A stretch of DNA of 64,000 nucleotides from Saprospiraceae bacterium (GTDB taxonomy: Bacteria; Bacteroidota; Bacteroidia; Chitinophagales; Saprospiraceae). Position numbers and translations under genes: made by a program. Positions 34,176 through 44,523 of this stretch are shown here, piece by piece (positions within the stretch are counted from its first letter, which is position 1; the number at the start of each line of letters is the position of its first letter). A model generated the notes under the pieces. That model had not been told where the DNA came from, searched no databases, and was given only the letters and a program-made list of their open reading frames with translations. The stretch is taken from NCBI GenBank assembly GCA_029251525.1, contig JAQXDE010000035.1:248001-312000 (forward strand). The letters run 5' to 3'.

Positions 34176-36017
34176 ATGAATATTACAGAAATTATAAAAG
34201 AAGGGACTGCGTTAGCAGTTAAAGAATTGTACAATCACGAGATTAATGTGAACGATGTTAATATTAACTCGACAAGGAAGGAGTTTGATGGTGATTATTC
34301 AGTAGTCGTTTTCCCATTTACCAAAGTTGCTCGCAAAAAGCCAGAACAGATTGGAGAAGAATTAGGGAAATATTTAGTGGGGAAATATGATGACTTAATA
34401 AATTATAATGTCATTAAAGGTTTCTTGAATTTAGAAGTGAGCAACAAATATTGGAATCAATACCTCTCCCAAGTCGCAGAAAAAGAAACATTTAAAAAAC
34501 CTTTTCACGGAGAGAAAATCATGATTGAATTTTCTTCTCCTAATACAAATAAGCCACTGCATCTAGGACATGTTAGGAATATTTTATTAGGTTGGTCCTC
34601 TTCTAAAATTTATGAGGCACTTGGTTACGAAGTGCAAAAGGTGCAGGTGATCAATGATAGAGGAATAGCTATTTGTAAAAGTATGTTAGCTTGGCAAATG
34701 ATTGGCAAGGGAGAAACTCCAAAGGAGGCAGGAATTAAAAGCGATCATTACGTTGGGAAATGGTATGTCGAGTTTGAAAAATTATTTCAGGCAGAATATC
34801 AAACTTGGCAAAAAACGGATGCAGGTCAATCAATTTTTTTAAATGATAAAAAAGATGGCCAAGAGGAAGCTGCTTTTTTTAAAGGATTTAAAAACACTTA
34901 TTTTAATGAGCACTCTAAGGTTGGTGCGGATGCAAAAGCAATGTTATTAAAATGGGAAGATAATGATGATGATGTGAGAAGTCTTTGGAGAAAAATGAAC
35001 GGCTGGGTATACGAAGGTTTTGATACTACATATAGAAATCTAGGTATTGAATTTGATAAATTATATTACGAATCAGATACTTACCTTTTAGGTAAAGATA
35101 TCATTGAGGATGGATTGTCAAAAGAAATTTTTTACAAAAAGGATGATGGATCTGTTTGGATAGATTTGGAAGATGCAAAAATGGATCACAAATTGGTTTT
35201 GAGAAGGGATGGAACTTCTGTCTATATGACGCAGGATATTGGAACCGCGGAACATAGGTTTCAAGATTTTGGAGCAAAAAGAATGGTTTACGTTGTTGCA
35301 GACGAGCAAAATTATCACTTTAAAGTTTTGTTTGAAATAATGAGAAGAATGAGCGCTTCTTATGCTGATGGATTGTTTCATTTGAGTTATGGGATGATCG
35401 ACTTGACTACGGGGAAAATGAAATCAAGGGAAGGGACTATAGTTGATGCTGATGACTTAATGACGGAAGTAATAGAAGCAGCTAGGGTTAATGCATTAGA
35501 AAAAGGTGGATTAGAAGGGCTAGAGGAAGCGAGGAAGAAGGATGTTTATCGAAAAATAGGATTAGCAGCACTTAAGTTTTTTATAATTAAAGTCAATGCA
35601 AAAAAGAGAATGATTTTTAACCCTGAGGAGTCAGTTGACTTGCAGGGTAATACTGGACCATATATCCAATATGCTTATGTAAGAATTCAATCTGTTTTGA
35701 AAAAAGCAGGGGAAGTAGATACGTCGATTGCTACAAAATATGAAAACCTTGGCGTAACAGAAAAAGAATTGATTGGACAAATTTATAGATTGGATGAAAT
35801 TATAAGAATGTCTGCAGATCAATTTGATCCTTCCTTCTTGGCATCTTATTGTTATGAAATGGCAAAAACTTATCATAGATTTAATCATGATCATAGAATC
35901 ATAAAAGCAGAATCGGAAGAGGCAAAAGCATTTAGAATTAGATTGTGTAAAGTGACTGGGAAAGTGTTACAATTCGTAATGGAATTGTTAGGTATTGAAA
36001 TGCCAGAAAGAATGTAA
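34176..36017 (+). CDS. argS: arginine--tRNA ligase
   Basis: A protein of 613 residues that charges tRNA-Arg. The additional N-terminal domain typical of ArgRS spans ~1-110. The HIGH motif is HLGH at 129-132 (SPNTNKPLHLGHVRN), followed by VQVINDRGIAICKSMLAW. The KMSKS-like loop is GKMKSREGT, and the helical anticodon-binding domain ends with the characteristic C-terminus LLGIEMPERM. Complete and typical. It is followed after 30 bases by glnS on the same strand, so the two ligases are probably co-transcribed. Confidence 0.97.
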   Translation: MNITEIIKEGTALAVKELYNHEINVNDVNINSTRKEFDGDYSVVVFPFTKVARKKPEQIGEELGKYLVGKYDDLINYNVIKGFLNLEVSNKYWNQYLSQVAEKETFKKPFHGEKIMIEFSSPNTNKPLHLGHVRNILLGWSSSKIYEALGYEVQKVQVINDRGIAICKSMLAWQMIGKGETPKEAGIKSDHYVGKWYVEFEKLFQAEYQTWQKTDAGQSIFLNDKKDGQEEAAFFKGFKNTYFNEHSKVGADAKAMLLKWEDNDDDVRSLWRKMNGWVYEGFDTTYRNLGIEFDKLYYESDTYLLGKDIIEDGLSKEIFYKKDDGSVWIDLEDAKMDHKLVLRRDGTSVYMTQDIGTAEHRFQDFGAKRMVYVVADEQNYHFKVLFEIMRRMSASYADGLFHLSYGMIDLTTGKMKSREGTIVDADDLMTEVIEAARVNALEKGGLEGLEEARKKDVYRKIGLAALKFFIIKVNAKKRMIFNPEESVDLQGNTGPYIQYAYVRIQSVLKKAGEVDTSIATKYENLGVTEKELIGQIYRLDEIIRMSADQFDPSFLASYCYEMAKTYHRFNHDHRIIKAESEEAKAFRIRLCKVTGKVLQFVMELLGIEMPERM

Positions 36018-36047
36018 ATTTTAAAATGAAATTTTAATAAATAAAGA

Positions 36048-37745
36048 ATGAGTGAAACAGCTAAAGAATCTCTAAATTTTATCGAACAAATCATTACAGA
36101 TGATTTGGAGACGAAAAAAAATGTAACCGTTCATACTCGTTTTCCACCTGAGCCAAATGGATTCTTGCATATTGGTCACGTTAAAGCGATTGCAATTAAT
36201 TTCGAAACTGCTAAAAAATTTGGAGGGAAAACTAACCTCCGTTTTGATGATACTAATCCTACAACAGAGAAAACTTTATATGTTGATAATATCAAAAATG
36301 ATATCAAATGGTTAGGTTATGATTGGGAAGATCGGGAGTATTTTGCATCTGATTATTTCGATCAGTTGTATTTATTTGCAATAGATTTAATCAAAAAGGG
36401 ATTAGCCTATGTAGATGAATCTACTCCTGAGGAAATTGCAGAAATGAAAGGTGATCCAAATACACCAGGTAGGAATAGTCCGTATCGAGATAGAACTATA
36501 GAAGATAATTTACGACTTTTTGAAGGAATGAAAAATGGTGAGCACTCTGATGGAAGCATGGTACTTCGGGCAAAAGTAGATATGGGACATCCTAATTTGT
36601 TGATGCGTGATCCAAATATTTATAGAATTAAAACAGCCACTCATCATAGAACGGGAGACAAGTGGTGTATTTATCCTTTGTACGATTTTGCTCATGGACA
36701 ATCCGATTCTATCGAAAATATTACTTATTCGTTGTGCTCATTGGAGTTTAGGCATCATCGAGATTTTTATAATTGGTTGATTGAGAAATTGGAGATTTTT
36801 CCATCTCGTCAAATTGAATTTGCTCGGATGAATGTGGCTCATATGATCACGAGTAAAAGAAAATTATTGAAATTGGTGGAGGAGAATTTTGTAACAGGAT
36901 GGGATGATCCAAGAATGCCTACTGTTGCTGGAATGAGAAGGAGAGGATTCCCAGCTGCAGCATTGAGAGCTTTTGTTAATAAAGTTGGAGTAGCCAAAAG
37001 AGAAAATACTATTGAATTAGATTTATTAGAGAGTTGTGTTCGTGATGAATTGAATAAAACAGCTACTCGAGTGATGGGAGTTTTGAATCCATTGAAAATG
37101 GTTATTACTAATTATCCAGAGGGACAAGTAGAGCAGATGCCTGCTGATAATAATCCGGAAGATGAAAATAGTGGTTCTCGAACGATGCCTTTTTCTAGAG
37201 AGTTGTATATAGAGAGAGAGGATTTCATGGAAGATGCGCCAAAGAAATTTTTTAGACTTGGGCCAGGGAAAACAGTCCGGTTAAAAAATGGATTTATCGT
37301 TTCTTATGAAAATCATTTGAAGGATGAAGTTGGAAATGTAATAGAGGTTCATGTGACTTATTATCCAGATTCAAGATCAGGTTCTGATAATTCTGGAATT
37401 AAGGCAAAAGGAGTTTTACATTGGGTATCCATAGAACAAGCTGTAAAAGTGGAGATTCGAGATTATGATAAATTATTTACTGTGGAATCTCCTTTAGCTG
37501 ACGAGAAAAAAGACTTTATGGAATTTTTCAATAATGAGTCATTGAAAGTGATGAATAATGTGTTTGTGGAGCCAAGTTTACAATCTGCCAAACATGGTGA
37601 TCTTTTTCAATTTATGCGTAAAGGATATTATTGCATGGATCAAGAGTCAACAGATGACAAATTGGTTTTTAATAAAACGGTTGGTTTGAAAAGCTCTTGG
37701 AAACCCAAGAGTAATCAAAATCAGAGATCAAACAATAAAAAGTAA
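36048..37745 (+). CDS. glnS: glutamine--tRNA ligase
   Basis: A protein of 565 residues. The class I signature is PPEPNGFLHIGHVKAIAINF with HIGH at 41-44. The pocket motif LRFDDTNPTTEK, then CSLEFRHHRDFYNWLIEKLE and the KMSKS counterpart MITSKRKLLKLV are those of GlnRS. The C-terminal half is the beta-barrel anticodon domain (EDFMEDAPKKFFRLGPGKTV). Residues choosing Gln over Glu were not checked, but the R-F-D-D-T-N-P-x-x-E form and overall length fit GlnRS and not GltX. A basic C-terminal tail (KPKSNQNQRSNNKK) is present. It lies 30 bases after argS. Confidence 0.95.
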   Translation: MSETAKESLNFIEQIITDDLETKKNVTVHTRFPPEPNGFLHIGHVKAIAINFETAKKFGGKTNLRFDDTNPTTEKTLYVDNIKNDIKWLGYDWEDREYFASDYFDQLYLFAIDLIKKGLAYVDESTPEEIAEMKGDPNTPGRNSPYRDRTIEDNLRLFEGMKNGEHSDGSMVLRAKVDMGHPNLLMRDPNIYRIKTATHHRTGDKWCIYPLYDFAHGQSDSIENITYSLCSLEFRHHRDFYNWLIEKLEIFPSRQIEFARMNVAHMITSKRKLLKLVEENFVTGWDDPRMPTVAGMRRRGFPAAALRAFVNKVGVAKRENTIELDLLESCVRDELNKTATRVMGVLNPLKMVITNYPEGQVEQMPADNNPEDENSGSRTMPFSRELYIEREDFMEDAPKKFFRLGPGKTVRLKNGFIVSYENHLKDEVGNVIEVHVTYYPDSRSGSDNSGIKAKGVLHWVSIEQAVKVEIRDYDKLFTVESPLADEKKDFMEFFNNESLKVMNNVFVEPSLQSAKHGDLFQFMRKGYYCMDQESTDDKLVFNKTVGLKSSWKPKSNQNQRSNNKK

Positions 37746-37794
37746 AGATATATACTGCCCCTAGGTTGTACTGTTTTTATAAAAATTATTAATT

Positions 37795-39048
37795 ATGAAA
37801 AATATTTTATTTATAGCACTTATATTATCAAGCTTCTTTTCTTTTGCCCAAAAAGGAGAAACGATTATAATTCCTCCCTCGGAAATTTTGCAGCAGGTGA
37901 AAATAGATGTTGTTTATCTAGCATCTGATTATCTTCAAGGTAGAGAAACAGGAACTGTTGGAGAAGGAAGAGCGGCAAATTATATTGTTCACCGTTTTCA
38001 CCAAATTGGGTTAACACCACAAGGCGAAAGTAGGACTTGGTTTCAAGAATTTCCGTTTTTTGAAATCACGAACCCACATGCCCCTGATAAAGGAAGGATT
38101 GAAGGGAAAGGAAAAAACGTAATTGGTTTTATTGATAATGGTGCAAAAAACACCGTTGTTATTGGAGGACATTATGATCACCTTGGAATGGGCGGAAGTG
38201 GTTCATTACATGCTGGTGATCCAGAAATTCATAATGGTGCAGATGATAATGCAAGTGGAATAGCAGCGATGTTTCGTATTGCGGAGTATTTGAAAAACTC
38301 TAATTTAAAGTCAAATAATTATATGTTTATTGCTTTCTCTGGAGAGGAGAAAGGGTTGTTTGGTTCTAAATATTTTGCTTCGAATCCTACAATTGACATT
38401 GATCTAATTAATTATATGTTTAATATGGATATGGTTGGAATGTTGAATGAAGAAAAAGTTTTGGCGGTGCAAGGAACGGGTACATCACCTGCTTGGAAAC
38501 CAATTTTAGAAAGGAAAAATTTACAAGGTCTTAATATTAAGGGTAGAGAATCAGGTGTTGGGCCGAGTGACCATACTTCATTTTACTTAAAAGATATACC
38601 TGTCTTACATTTTTTTACAGGACAACATTCTCACTATCATAAGCCCTCTGATGACTCTGAGAATTTGAATTATCAAGGCATAGTAGCAGTTTCTGATTTC
38701 TTGATCAGTTTGATTGAACATGCAGATGGGGAGAAACTAGAGTTTACCAAAACTAAAGACTCTTCGGAGAAAAAAGCAGCAGCTTTTAAGGTTACATTGG
38801 GAGTTATGCCTGATTATGTTTACACAGGTAAGGGCATGCGTGTAGATAGTGTCATAAAAGGAAGAGTAGGGGATAAAGGTGGATTGAAAAATGGGGATGT
38901 CGTCATAAAAATTGGCGATATTGAAGTGGAGGATATCTATAAATATATGGAAGGTTTGGCCAAATTTAAAAAAGGTGATACAGCAGAGGTTGTTATTTTG
39001 AGAGGAAAAAAATCTAAGAAGAAAACGTTGAAAGTTATATTTGAATAA
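37795..39048 (+). CDS. secreted M28 family aminopeptidase with a PDZ domain
   Basis: A protein of 417 residues with a signal peptide (MKNILFIALILSSFFSFAQK). The zinc-peptidase core has H126 and D128 in VVIGGHYDHLG, the metal-bridging Asp in HNGADDNASGIAAM (150-151), catalytic Glu pair in FSGEEKGLFGSKYF (~184-185), and a late His in FFTGQHSHYHKPSDD. Residues ~330-417 form a PDZ domain (MRVDSVIKGRVGDKGGLKNG, then DVVIKIGDIEV). Such enzymes remove N-terminal residues from peptides in the periplasm or outside the cell. The PDZ probably binds substrate or partner C-termini. It follows glnS by 49 bases. Confidence 0.92.
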   Translation: MKNILFIALILSSFFSFAQKGETIIIPPSEILQQVKIDVVYLASDYLQGRETGTVGEGRAANYIVHRFHQIGLTPQGESRTWFQEFPFFEITNPHAPDKGRIEGKGKNVIGFIDNGAKNTVVIGGHYDHLGMGGSGSLHAGDPEIHNGADDNASGIAAMFRIAEYLKNSNLKSNNYMFIAFSGEEKGLFGSKYFASNPTIDIDLINYMFNMDMVGMLNEEKVLAVQGTGTSPAWKPILERKNLQGLNIKGRESGVGPSDHTSFYLKDIPVLHFFTGQHSHYHKPSDDSENLNYQGIVAVSDFLISLIEHADGEKLEFTKTKDSSEKKAAAFKVTLGVMPDYVYTGKGMRVDSVIKGRVGDKGGLKNGDVVIKIGDIEVEDIYKYMEGLAKFKKGDTAEVVILRGKKSKKKTLKVIFE

Positions 39049-39617
39049 ATATTAGTTGATAATTTCTTAAAGACTTACCTCTGTTTTTACATTGTGGATG
39101 TTTTTTTGTTGAAAAAGTATTCATTCCATACAAGCTTTATAATAATTCCAAAATAAAAAGAAGATCAATTTTGTTCCACTTCTTCTGGTTATCGTAATTC
39201 AGTTATTTATATGTTTCTGGAAGGAAAAGGGCTGAAAATGAAATCTTCAGTCCTTTCTAGCATCCTTTATACTTAAATACATACAATACATAATTTGTTG
39301 TTCAGTTTACGTATTTTCTAGCAATGTGCATTTTTAGAAAAATAAAAAGAGGGAAAAAAATAAGCACATCATGCGATTATATGAAGCTAGAAATCCAGAG
39401 GTTTTCGATAAAATAGAGAAAATTGTTCAAAATATAATCGAGAACCTAAATTTGAATTAATTATAACCTATTTGATTGGTATTACAATAATATTTCTATT
39501 CCGCCAAATAGAATATATATTTCAAAATTAATAATTTACTAGTGGATAAAAGTTTCGATTCTTAGTCAATTGAAAAAATGAACAAGGATTTTAATTGTAA
39601 GATAATATTATGATTAT
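39049..39617. other. intergenic stretch
   Basis: Besides a probable terminator at 39226-39256, a 29-codon frame at 39371-39460 (MRLYEARNPEVFDKIEKIVQ, then NIIENLNLN) looks protein-like but has no homologue I recognise. It could be a fragment. Nothing else was found. Confidence 0.35.
39226..39256 (+). terminator. possible terminator of the M28 peptidase gene
   Basis: AAAGGGCTGAA (39226-39236) and TTCAGTCCTTT (39246-39256) form an 11-bp stem with one G-T pair and a 9-base loop, 178 bases past the stop. No strong T run follows. Confidence 0.4.
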
Positions 39618-40649
39618 ATGATAAATATAGTAAGAGGAATAAAGTATTCTGTATTAGATTTGGCTTTAATTTCGGAAGGGGATACAACAGCTGAAACGCT
39701 TCAAAATAGTCTTGTTTTGGCTCAAAAAGTAGAGGGATTTGGTTATCATAGATTCTGGTTAGCAGAGCATCATAACTCCATTAGCATAGCTAGCTCTGCT
39801 ACATCAGTTTTAATAGGGTATATCGCAGGAGGTACCAAAAAAATCAGAGTGGGTTCAGGTGGTATTATGTTACCAAATCATTCTCCACTAATCGTTGCAG
39901 AACAATTTGGAACCCTAGGAAATTTATACCCAAATCGCATTGACCTCGGGTTAGGGAGGGCACCTGGAACAGATCAAGAAACTGCTTTTGAAATTCGTTC
40001 AGATAGAATGAATTCAGTGCATAAATTCCCAGAGGAGATTCAGAAAATCCAACAATATTTTTCCAATAATAATGCTGCTGCAAGAATACGAGCAAATGTT
40101 GCAGAAGGGATAAATGTTCCGATTTACATCTTAGGATCAAGTACAGATAGTGCTCATCTAGCTGCAAAAAAAGGGTTGCCCTATGCATTTGCAAGTCACT
40201 TTGCCACAACACAGTTATTTGAAGCACTTGAAATTTATAGGAATGAATTTCAACCTTCTGAATTTTTAGATCAACCTTATGTCATGGCTGCCACTAATGT
40301 AATTGTGGCAGATACAGATAAAGAAGCAAGAAGATTTTTTACCTCGCTTATTCGAGGGGTTATTGGAATTTTAACTGGCAACAGAAATTTTTTACAACCA
40401 CCTTCGGAAATGACACCAGATTTGATTGATTTTATGAAGCACCCCGCTGTTGAGCAAATGTTAAAATATTCTTTTGTAGGAAATAAAGATCGAGTGAGGG
40501 ATAAAATGGAAGAATTTTTAGCACAAACAAAAATTGATGAAATAATTGCGGTTACTAATATTTACGATGCACAAGATCGAGTGAAGTCCTATCATTTATT
40601 TTCTGGGATTATGAATGAAATTAATGGCAAAAGATCAACTTGCAATTAA
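39618..40649 (+). CDS. luciferase-like (LLM class) flavin-dependent oxidoreductase
   Basis: A cytoplasmic protein of 343 residues of the bacterial-luciferase TIM-barrel fold. It shows the family pattern YSVLDLALISEGDTTAETLQ, GYHRFWLAEHHNSISIASSA, RVGSGGIMLPNHSPLIVAEQ, NRIDLGLGRAPGTDQETAFE and VPIYILGSSTDSAHLAAKKG. This is the group-1 or MsnO8-like LLM family, which uses reduced FMN. The substrate is unknown, and these proteins rarely emit light. It stands alone with long flanking gaps. Confidence 0.9.
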   Translation: MINIVRGIKYSVLDLALISEGDTTAETLQNSLVLAQKVEGFGYHRFWLAEHHNSISIASSATSVLIGYIAGGTKKIRVGSGGIMLPNHSPLIVAEQFGTLGNLYPNRIDLGLGRAPGTDQETAFEIRSDRMNSVHKFPEEIQKIQQYFSNNNAAARIRANVAEGINVPIYILGSSTDSAHLAAKKGLPYAFASHFATTQLFEALEIYRNEFQPSEFLDQPYVMAATNVIVADTDKEARRFFTSLIRGVIGILTGNRNFLQPPSEMTPDLIDFMKHPAVEQMLKYSFVGNKDRVRDKMEEFLAQTKIDEIIAVTNIYDAQDRVKSYHLFSGIMNEINGKRSTCN

Positions 40650-41303
40650 GTAATCCTTTATTCGTACTTTTGATTTCATTATTAATTTTCATTGTTTAGC
40701 TTCTATTAATTTAAAAGTGTTTTTTCAAGTTTTAAACATAACCTGATATATTTTACATCCATTAAATACTTTTGTAACTCCTAAAACAATTTCAATTCAG
40801 TTAAAAGAATATTCATCATTAACAATAAAGCTAAATCACAATTGCTTACTGTTGAAAAGTATATCTTTTATAATCACCCAGTCAAAAAAAAGTTCCTTAT
40901 TGTAATTAAAACACTAATAAATTTTTTATATTTACATCTGTATACATTTAAACCCATGGACCTAAGTAAATTAAAGGATTCAAGAATGTTAAGGGTTTTA
41001 ATAATTTTTTTTTAGCCTGTAGGTAGAGTTAAATTTTATTAGAAAAATGCTCCTCAAAAAGGAACAGGTAGACTTTTTAGATAAAACCCAATCTAGTTTC
41101 ATCAAATTCTTTTAGATGGAGATCAAAATCATAATATTTTCCGATATAATATATTAATGGTCATCTTTTTACTATTTTTAGCGATAATATTTTAGTTTTA
41201 ACACCCTTTTAATAAGTTGAATAGTCATAAATGAGTTCTTAACCGAATAGATTTTCTTATTTTAATTATTTTTTAAAAACAAAACTTTATTAAATCAAAA
41301 AAA
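40650..41303. other. long upstream region of the susC gene
   Basis: No gene found. Exact TAnnTTTG boxes occur at 40665-40672 and 40767-40774 (both TACTTTTG), 530-640 bases before the susC start. If used, they would give a long leader. Long leaders are common for SusC operons, but a box nearer the gene may have been missed. No palindromic regulator site stood out. Confidence 0.35.
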
Positions 41304-44300
41304 ATGAATATGAAAAGTACACACTTACTTTATTCTTTCTTAAAAGCTCATCTAAAGGATGGACTTTTGACTTTACTATTTTTAGGGATTTGTGCATCAG
41401 GATTCGCACAAGTATCTGGTACAGTAGTAGATGATAAATCCAATGAAACTTTGATTGGAGCTTCTATTCTTATCAAGGGGGCTACCGACGGAACAGCAAC
41501 TGATATTGATGGGAAATTTTCAATTTCAAATGCGAAACAAGGAGATGTATTAGTTGTATCTTACACAGGTTATAACACTGCGGAAGTTACTGTTGGAAAT
41601 GAATCAACAATGGAAATTAGGTTATCTCAAGGGATTTCACTTGATGAGGTTGTTGTAACGGGTTATGCAACTCAAACTAGAGGTGACATTACAGGTTCTG
41701 TAGCTTCAGTTGACATGTTGGAAGCTGTAAAAACACCTGTTGTAAACGCAGGTGAAGCTCTTCAAGGTAGAGTTACTGGAGTTCAAGTTGTTACAAATGC
41801 AAACCCAGGGGAAGCTCCAAAAATTAACATTCGTGGATTTGGTACTAGCAACAATACAAATCCATTATTCATTATTGATGGAGTACAAACGGATGATCCA
41901 AATGCCTTAAATAATCTTAATCCTGATGATATTGATCAAATGAATGTTTTGAAGGATGGTGCAGCAGCAATTTACGGAGCAAGAGCTTCTAATGGTGTTG
42001 TGATTGTGACCACTAAAGGTGGTGGATATAACATGGATAAACCAGTTGTTACCTTCAATGCATACACGGGTTACTCTGAGCTTTCAAATAAACCAGGTTT
42101 ATTGAACGCTCAGCAACATGCTGATATGATTTGGCAAAGTTTATCTAATGATGGAGTAGCAACCGAGCATCCTCAATACGGTAGTGGATCATCTCCTGTA
42201 TTGCCGTCATCAATCATAGGGTACACAAGAGTTGAATCTTATGACCCAATTACATTTGCTGCACCTGGTGTGTACAATGCGACTGTTACTCCTGGAGGAA
42301 CAGACTGGATTGACGCGGTCACTGAAACTGCTCCTCTTTCAAATGTTTCATTGGGTGTTTCTAATGGTGGAAAAAATGGCAAATATTATTTATCAGCTGG
42401 TTACTTAAGCCGAGATGGAATTTTGACAAATACTGGCTTTCAAAGAGCAAGTATGAAGGTTAATTCTGAATTTAGGTTTGCTGATAGAGTTAAGATTGGT
42501 CAGCACATGAATTTAGCTTACACGGATAGAAATAATGGTGTATCAGAGGCAATCGAGAACGCTTCACGAATAACACCTCTATTACCTGTAACAGATGACG
42601 ATGGTAATTATACTGGGGTTGCTGGTCCTGGACTAAGTAATACGAGAAGTCCTGCAGCTCAATTAGACAGAACAAAAGATAATTTCAATAAAAGATTCTC
42701 TCTTTTTGGAGATGCCTATATCTCAATTGACATTATGGATGGATTAACTGCTAAAACTGTTTTAGCAGGTGGATTTAATACAACAGATACTAGAGCGTTC
42801 ACAGCCCTTGATCCTGAACATGGTGAGCCAATTTCAACAAATACATTGAATGAGCAAAACCAAACTGCTAATAATTGGAACTGGACAAATACTCTGAATT
42901 ATAGGAAGAGTTTTGGAGATCACTACATAAATGTAATTGCAGGAGTAGAGGCTTTAAAAGAAAATTCAAAAGGTTTTGGAGTTTCTAGACAAGGTTATTT
43001 ATTTGAAAGTCCTGATTTTTACTTGTTAGGTAATGGTTCAGGAACACCTAATGTTGATTATGCATTTGCCGGAGCCAGTTCATTATTCTCTGTTTTTGGT
43101 AGCGCTAACTATAACTTAAAAGATAAATACTTCGTAACTGCCACTATCCGTAGAGACGAATCTTCAAGATTCCTTGGAGATAATAAATCTGATATCTTTC
43201 CATCATTTAGTGTAGGTTGGGATTTAACACAAGAAGATTTTTTCCCACAAGGCGGATTTTTTGATAGAGTTAAGTTGAAAGGATCTTGGGGACAATTAGG
43301 TAATCAAACTTTACCTGCAAATAACCCAACAATTAATATTTCAAACTTAAGTGAATCATTAGCAAATTACGCATTTGATGGATCTACAGTTACAACGGGT
43401 GCTTTGTTGACTCAAGTTGGTAATCCTAATTTGAAATGGGAAACTTCAGTTACTACTAACTTTGGTGTTGATTTATCTATGTTGAATAATAGATTCCAAG
43501 TTACTGCTGAGTTTTTTAATATTCAAACGAAAGACTTGATTTCAAGGGACTTCAGCTCAATTAGTTCTACAGCTATTGATGCAGGTGCTCCATTAGTAAA
43601 CCTAGGAGATATCCAAAATACTGGTGTTGACTTAAGTATTGGATATGGAGATAGAACTAGTAGTGGATTTGGATATGACGTTTCTGTTAACTTATCTAAG
43701 TACAAGAATGAAGTTATAGCTCTTATTGGTGATGCTCCAGTCGCAGGTCGTGGAGATATTCGTAATGGTTCAGTAACAAGAACGGAAGTAGGAGAAGAAA
43801 TGTCTTATTTCTATGGTAGAGAAGTTTCTGGTTTTGATGAAAATGGACGATTTACTTATACTGATATCAACGGAGATGGAGTAGTTAATGATGATGATAG
43901 AACTAAATTAGGTTCTCCTCATCCTGATTTTACTTACGGAATCAATGTTAAGTTAGATTATAAAGGTTTCGATGCATCTTTATTCTTTACTGGATCTCAA
44001 GGAAATGAAGTTTACAATTATAACAAAGTATTTACTGATTTTGGTTTATTTTTCAATGGTAATAGAAGTGATAGAGTATTGGATGCTTGGACACCTTCCA
44101 ACACAAATACTAATGTTCCTGCTTTGACATCTTCTTATCCTTTGGAAGAAGCTTCAGCTAACTCTTATTTTGTTGAAGATGGTTCTTACTTTAGATTAAG
44201 AAATCTTCAAGTTGGTTATACTTTACCAAAATCTATTACGGATAGAGCTAAAATGGAGTCTTTAAGAATTTACTTCCAGGCAACTAATGTTTTCACTATT

Positions 44301-44420
44301 ACTGACTATCAAGGATTTGATCCAGAAATTATTGCGTACGATAATTTAAGTTTAGGGATCGATAGTAGAATTTATCCTAACTCAAGAGTAATAACTTTTG
44401 GAACTAACATCCGATTTTAA
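41304..44420 (+). CDS. SusC/RagA-type TonB-linked outer-membrane transporter
   Basis: A protein of 1038 residues that imports a nutrient through a 22-strand barrel with energy from TonB. After a signal peptide ending in CASGFAQ comes the carboxypeptidase-like regulatory domain (SGTVVDDKSNETLIGASILI). The TonB-box region is SLDEVVVTGYATQTRGDITG, and the plug domain contains RVTGVQVVTNANPGEAPKIN and NPDDIDQMNVLKDGAAAIYG. The barrel ends with the typical late motif YTDINGDGVVNDDDRTKLGS (Ca-binding-like loop), LFFTGSQGNEVYN and C-terminal SRVITFGTNIRF. Complete. It is followed by susD after 103 bases. The imported molecule is unknown; the locus has no glycoside hydrolase to suggest a polysaccharide. 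Confidence 0.96.
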   Translation: MNMKSTHLLYSFLKAHLKDGLLTLLFLGICASGFAQVSGTVVDDKSNETLIGASILIKGATDGTATDIDGKFSISNAKQGDVLVVSYTGYNTAEVTVGNESTMEIRLSQGISLDEVVVTGYATQTRGDITGSVASVDMLEAVKTPVVNAGEALQGRVTGVQVVTNANPGEAPKINIRGFGTSNNTNPLFIIDGVQTDDPNALNNLNPDDIDQMNVLKDGAAAIYGARASNGVVIVTTKGGGYNMDKPVVTFNAYTGYSELSNKPGLLNAQQHADMIWQSLSNDGVATEHPQYGSGSSPVLPSSIIGYTRVESYDPITFAAPGVYNATVTPGGTDWIDAVTETAPLSNVSLGVSNGGKNGKYYLSAGYLSRDGILTNTGFQRASMKVNSEFRFADRVKIGQHMNLAYTDRNNGVSEAIENASRITPLLPVTDDDGNYTGVAGPGLSNTRSPAAQLDRTKDNFNKRFSLFGDAYISIDIMDGLTAKTVLAGGFNTTDTRAFTALDPEHGEPISTNTLNEQNQTANNWNWTNTLNYRKSFGDHYINVIAGVEALKENSKGFGVSRQGYLFESPDFYLLGNGSGTPNVDYAFAGASSLFSVFGSANYNLKDKYFVTATIRRDESSRFLGDNKSDIFPSFSVGWDLTQEDFFPQGGFFDRVKLKGSWGQLGNQTLPANNPTINISNLSESLANYAFDGSTVTTGALLTQVGNPNLKWETSVTTNFGVDLSMLNNRFQVTAEFFNIQTKDLISRDFSSISSTAIDAGAPLVNLGDIQNTGVDLSIGYGDRTSSGFGYDVSVNLSKYKNEVIALIGDAPVAGRGDIRNGSVTRTEVGEEMSYFYGREVSGFDENGRFTYTDINGDGVVNDDDRTKLGSPHPDFTYGINVKLDYKGFDASLFFTGSQGNEVYNYNKVFTDFGLFFNGNRSDRVLDAWTPSNTNTNVPALTSSYPLEEASANSYFVEDGSYFRLRNLQVGYTLPKSITDRAKMESLRIYFQATNVFTITDYQGFDPEIIAYDNLSLGIDSRIYPNSRVITFGTNIRF

Positions 44421-44439
44421 CAAAAATTGGAAGGAGTAA

Positions 44440-44474
44440 GACAATTTCAGTTTATGAAACTTTAAACAATTGTC
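44440..44474 (+). other. hairpin between the susC and susD genes
   Basis: GACAATT (44440-44446) pairs with AATTGTC (44468-44474), with AGTTT/AAACT nested inside (44449-44461). It may adjust the ratio of SusC to SusD message, as intercistronic hairpins do in other loci. Function is inference. Confidence 0.35.
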
Positions 44475-44523
44475 ATAACTTAACCATTATTAATTTATTA
44501 ATAAATTATAAAAAAAATTAAAA

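Noticed and set aside
39371-39460. 29-residue peptide MRLYEARNPEVFDKIEKIVQ...
   Set aside because: Too short to support; no promoter box or known relative. It may be a fragment.
40665-40774. Two TACTTTTG boxes upstream of susC
   Set aside because: Exact matches, but 530-640 bases from the gene; this motif is expected by chance about once per 1.5 kb per strand, so I did not list them as promoters.
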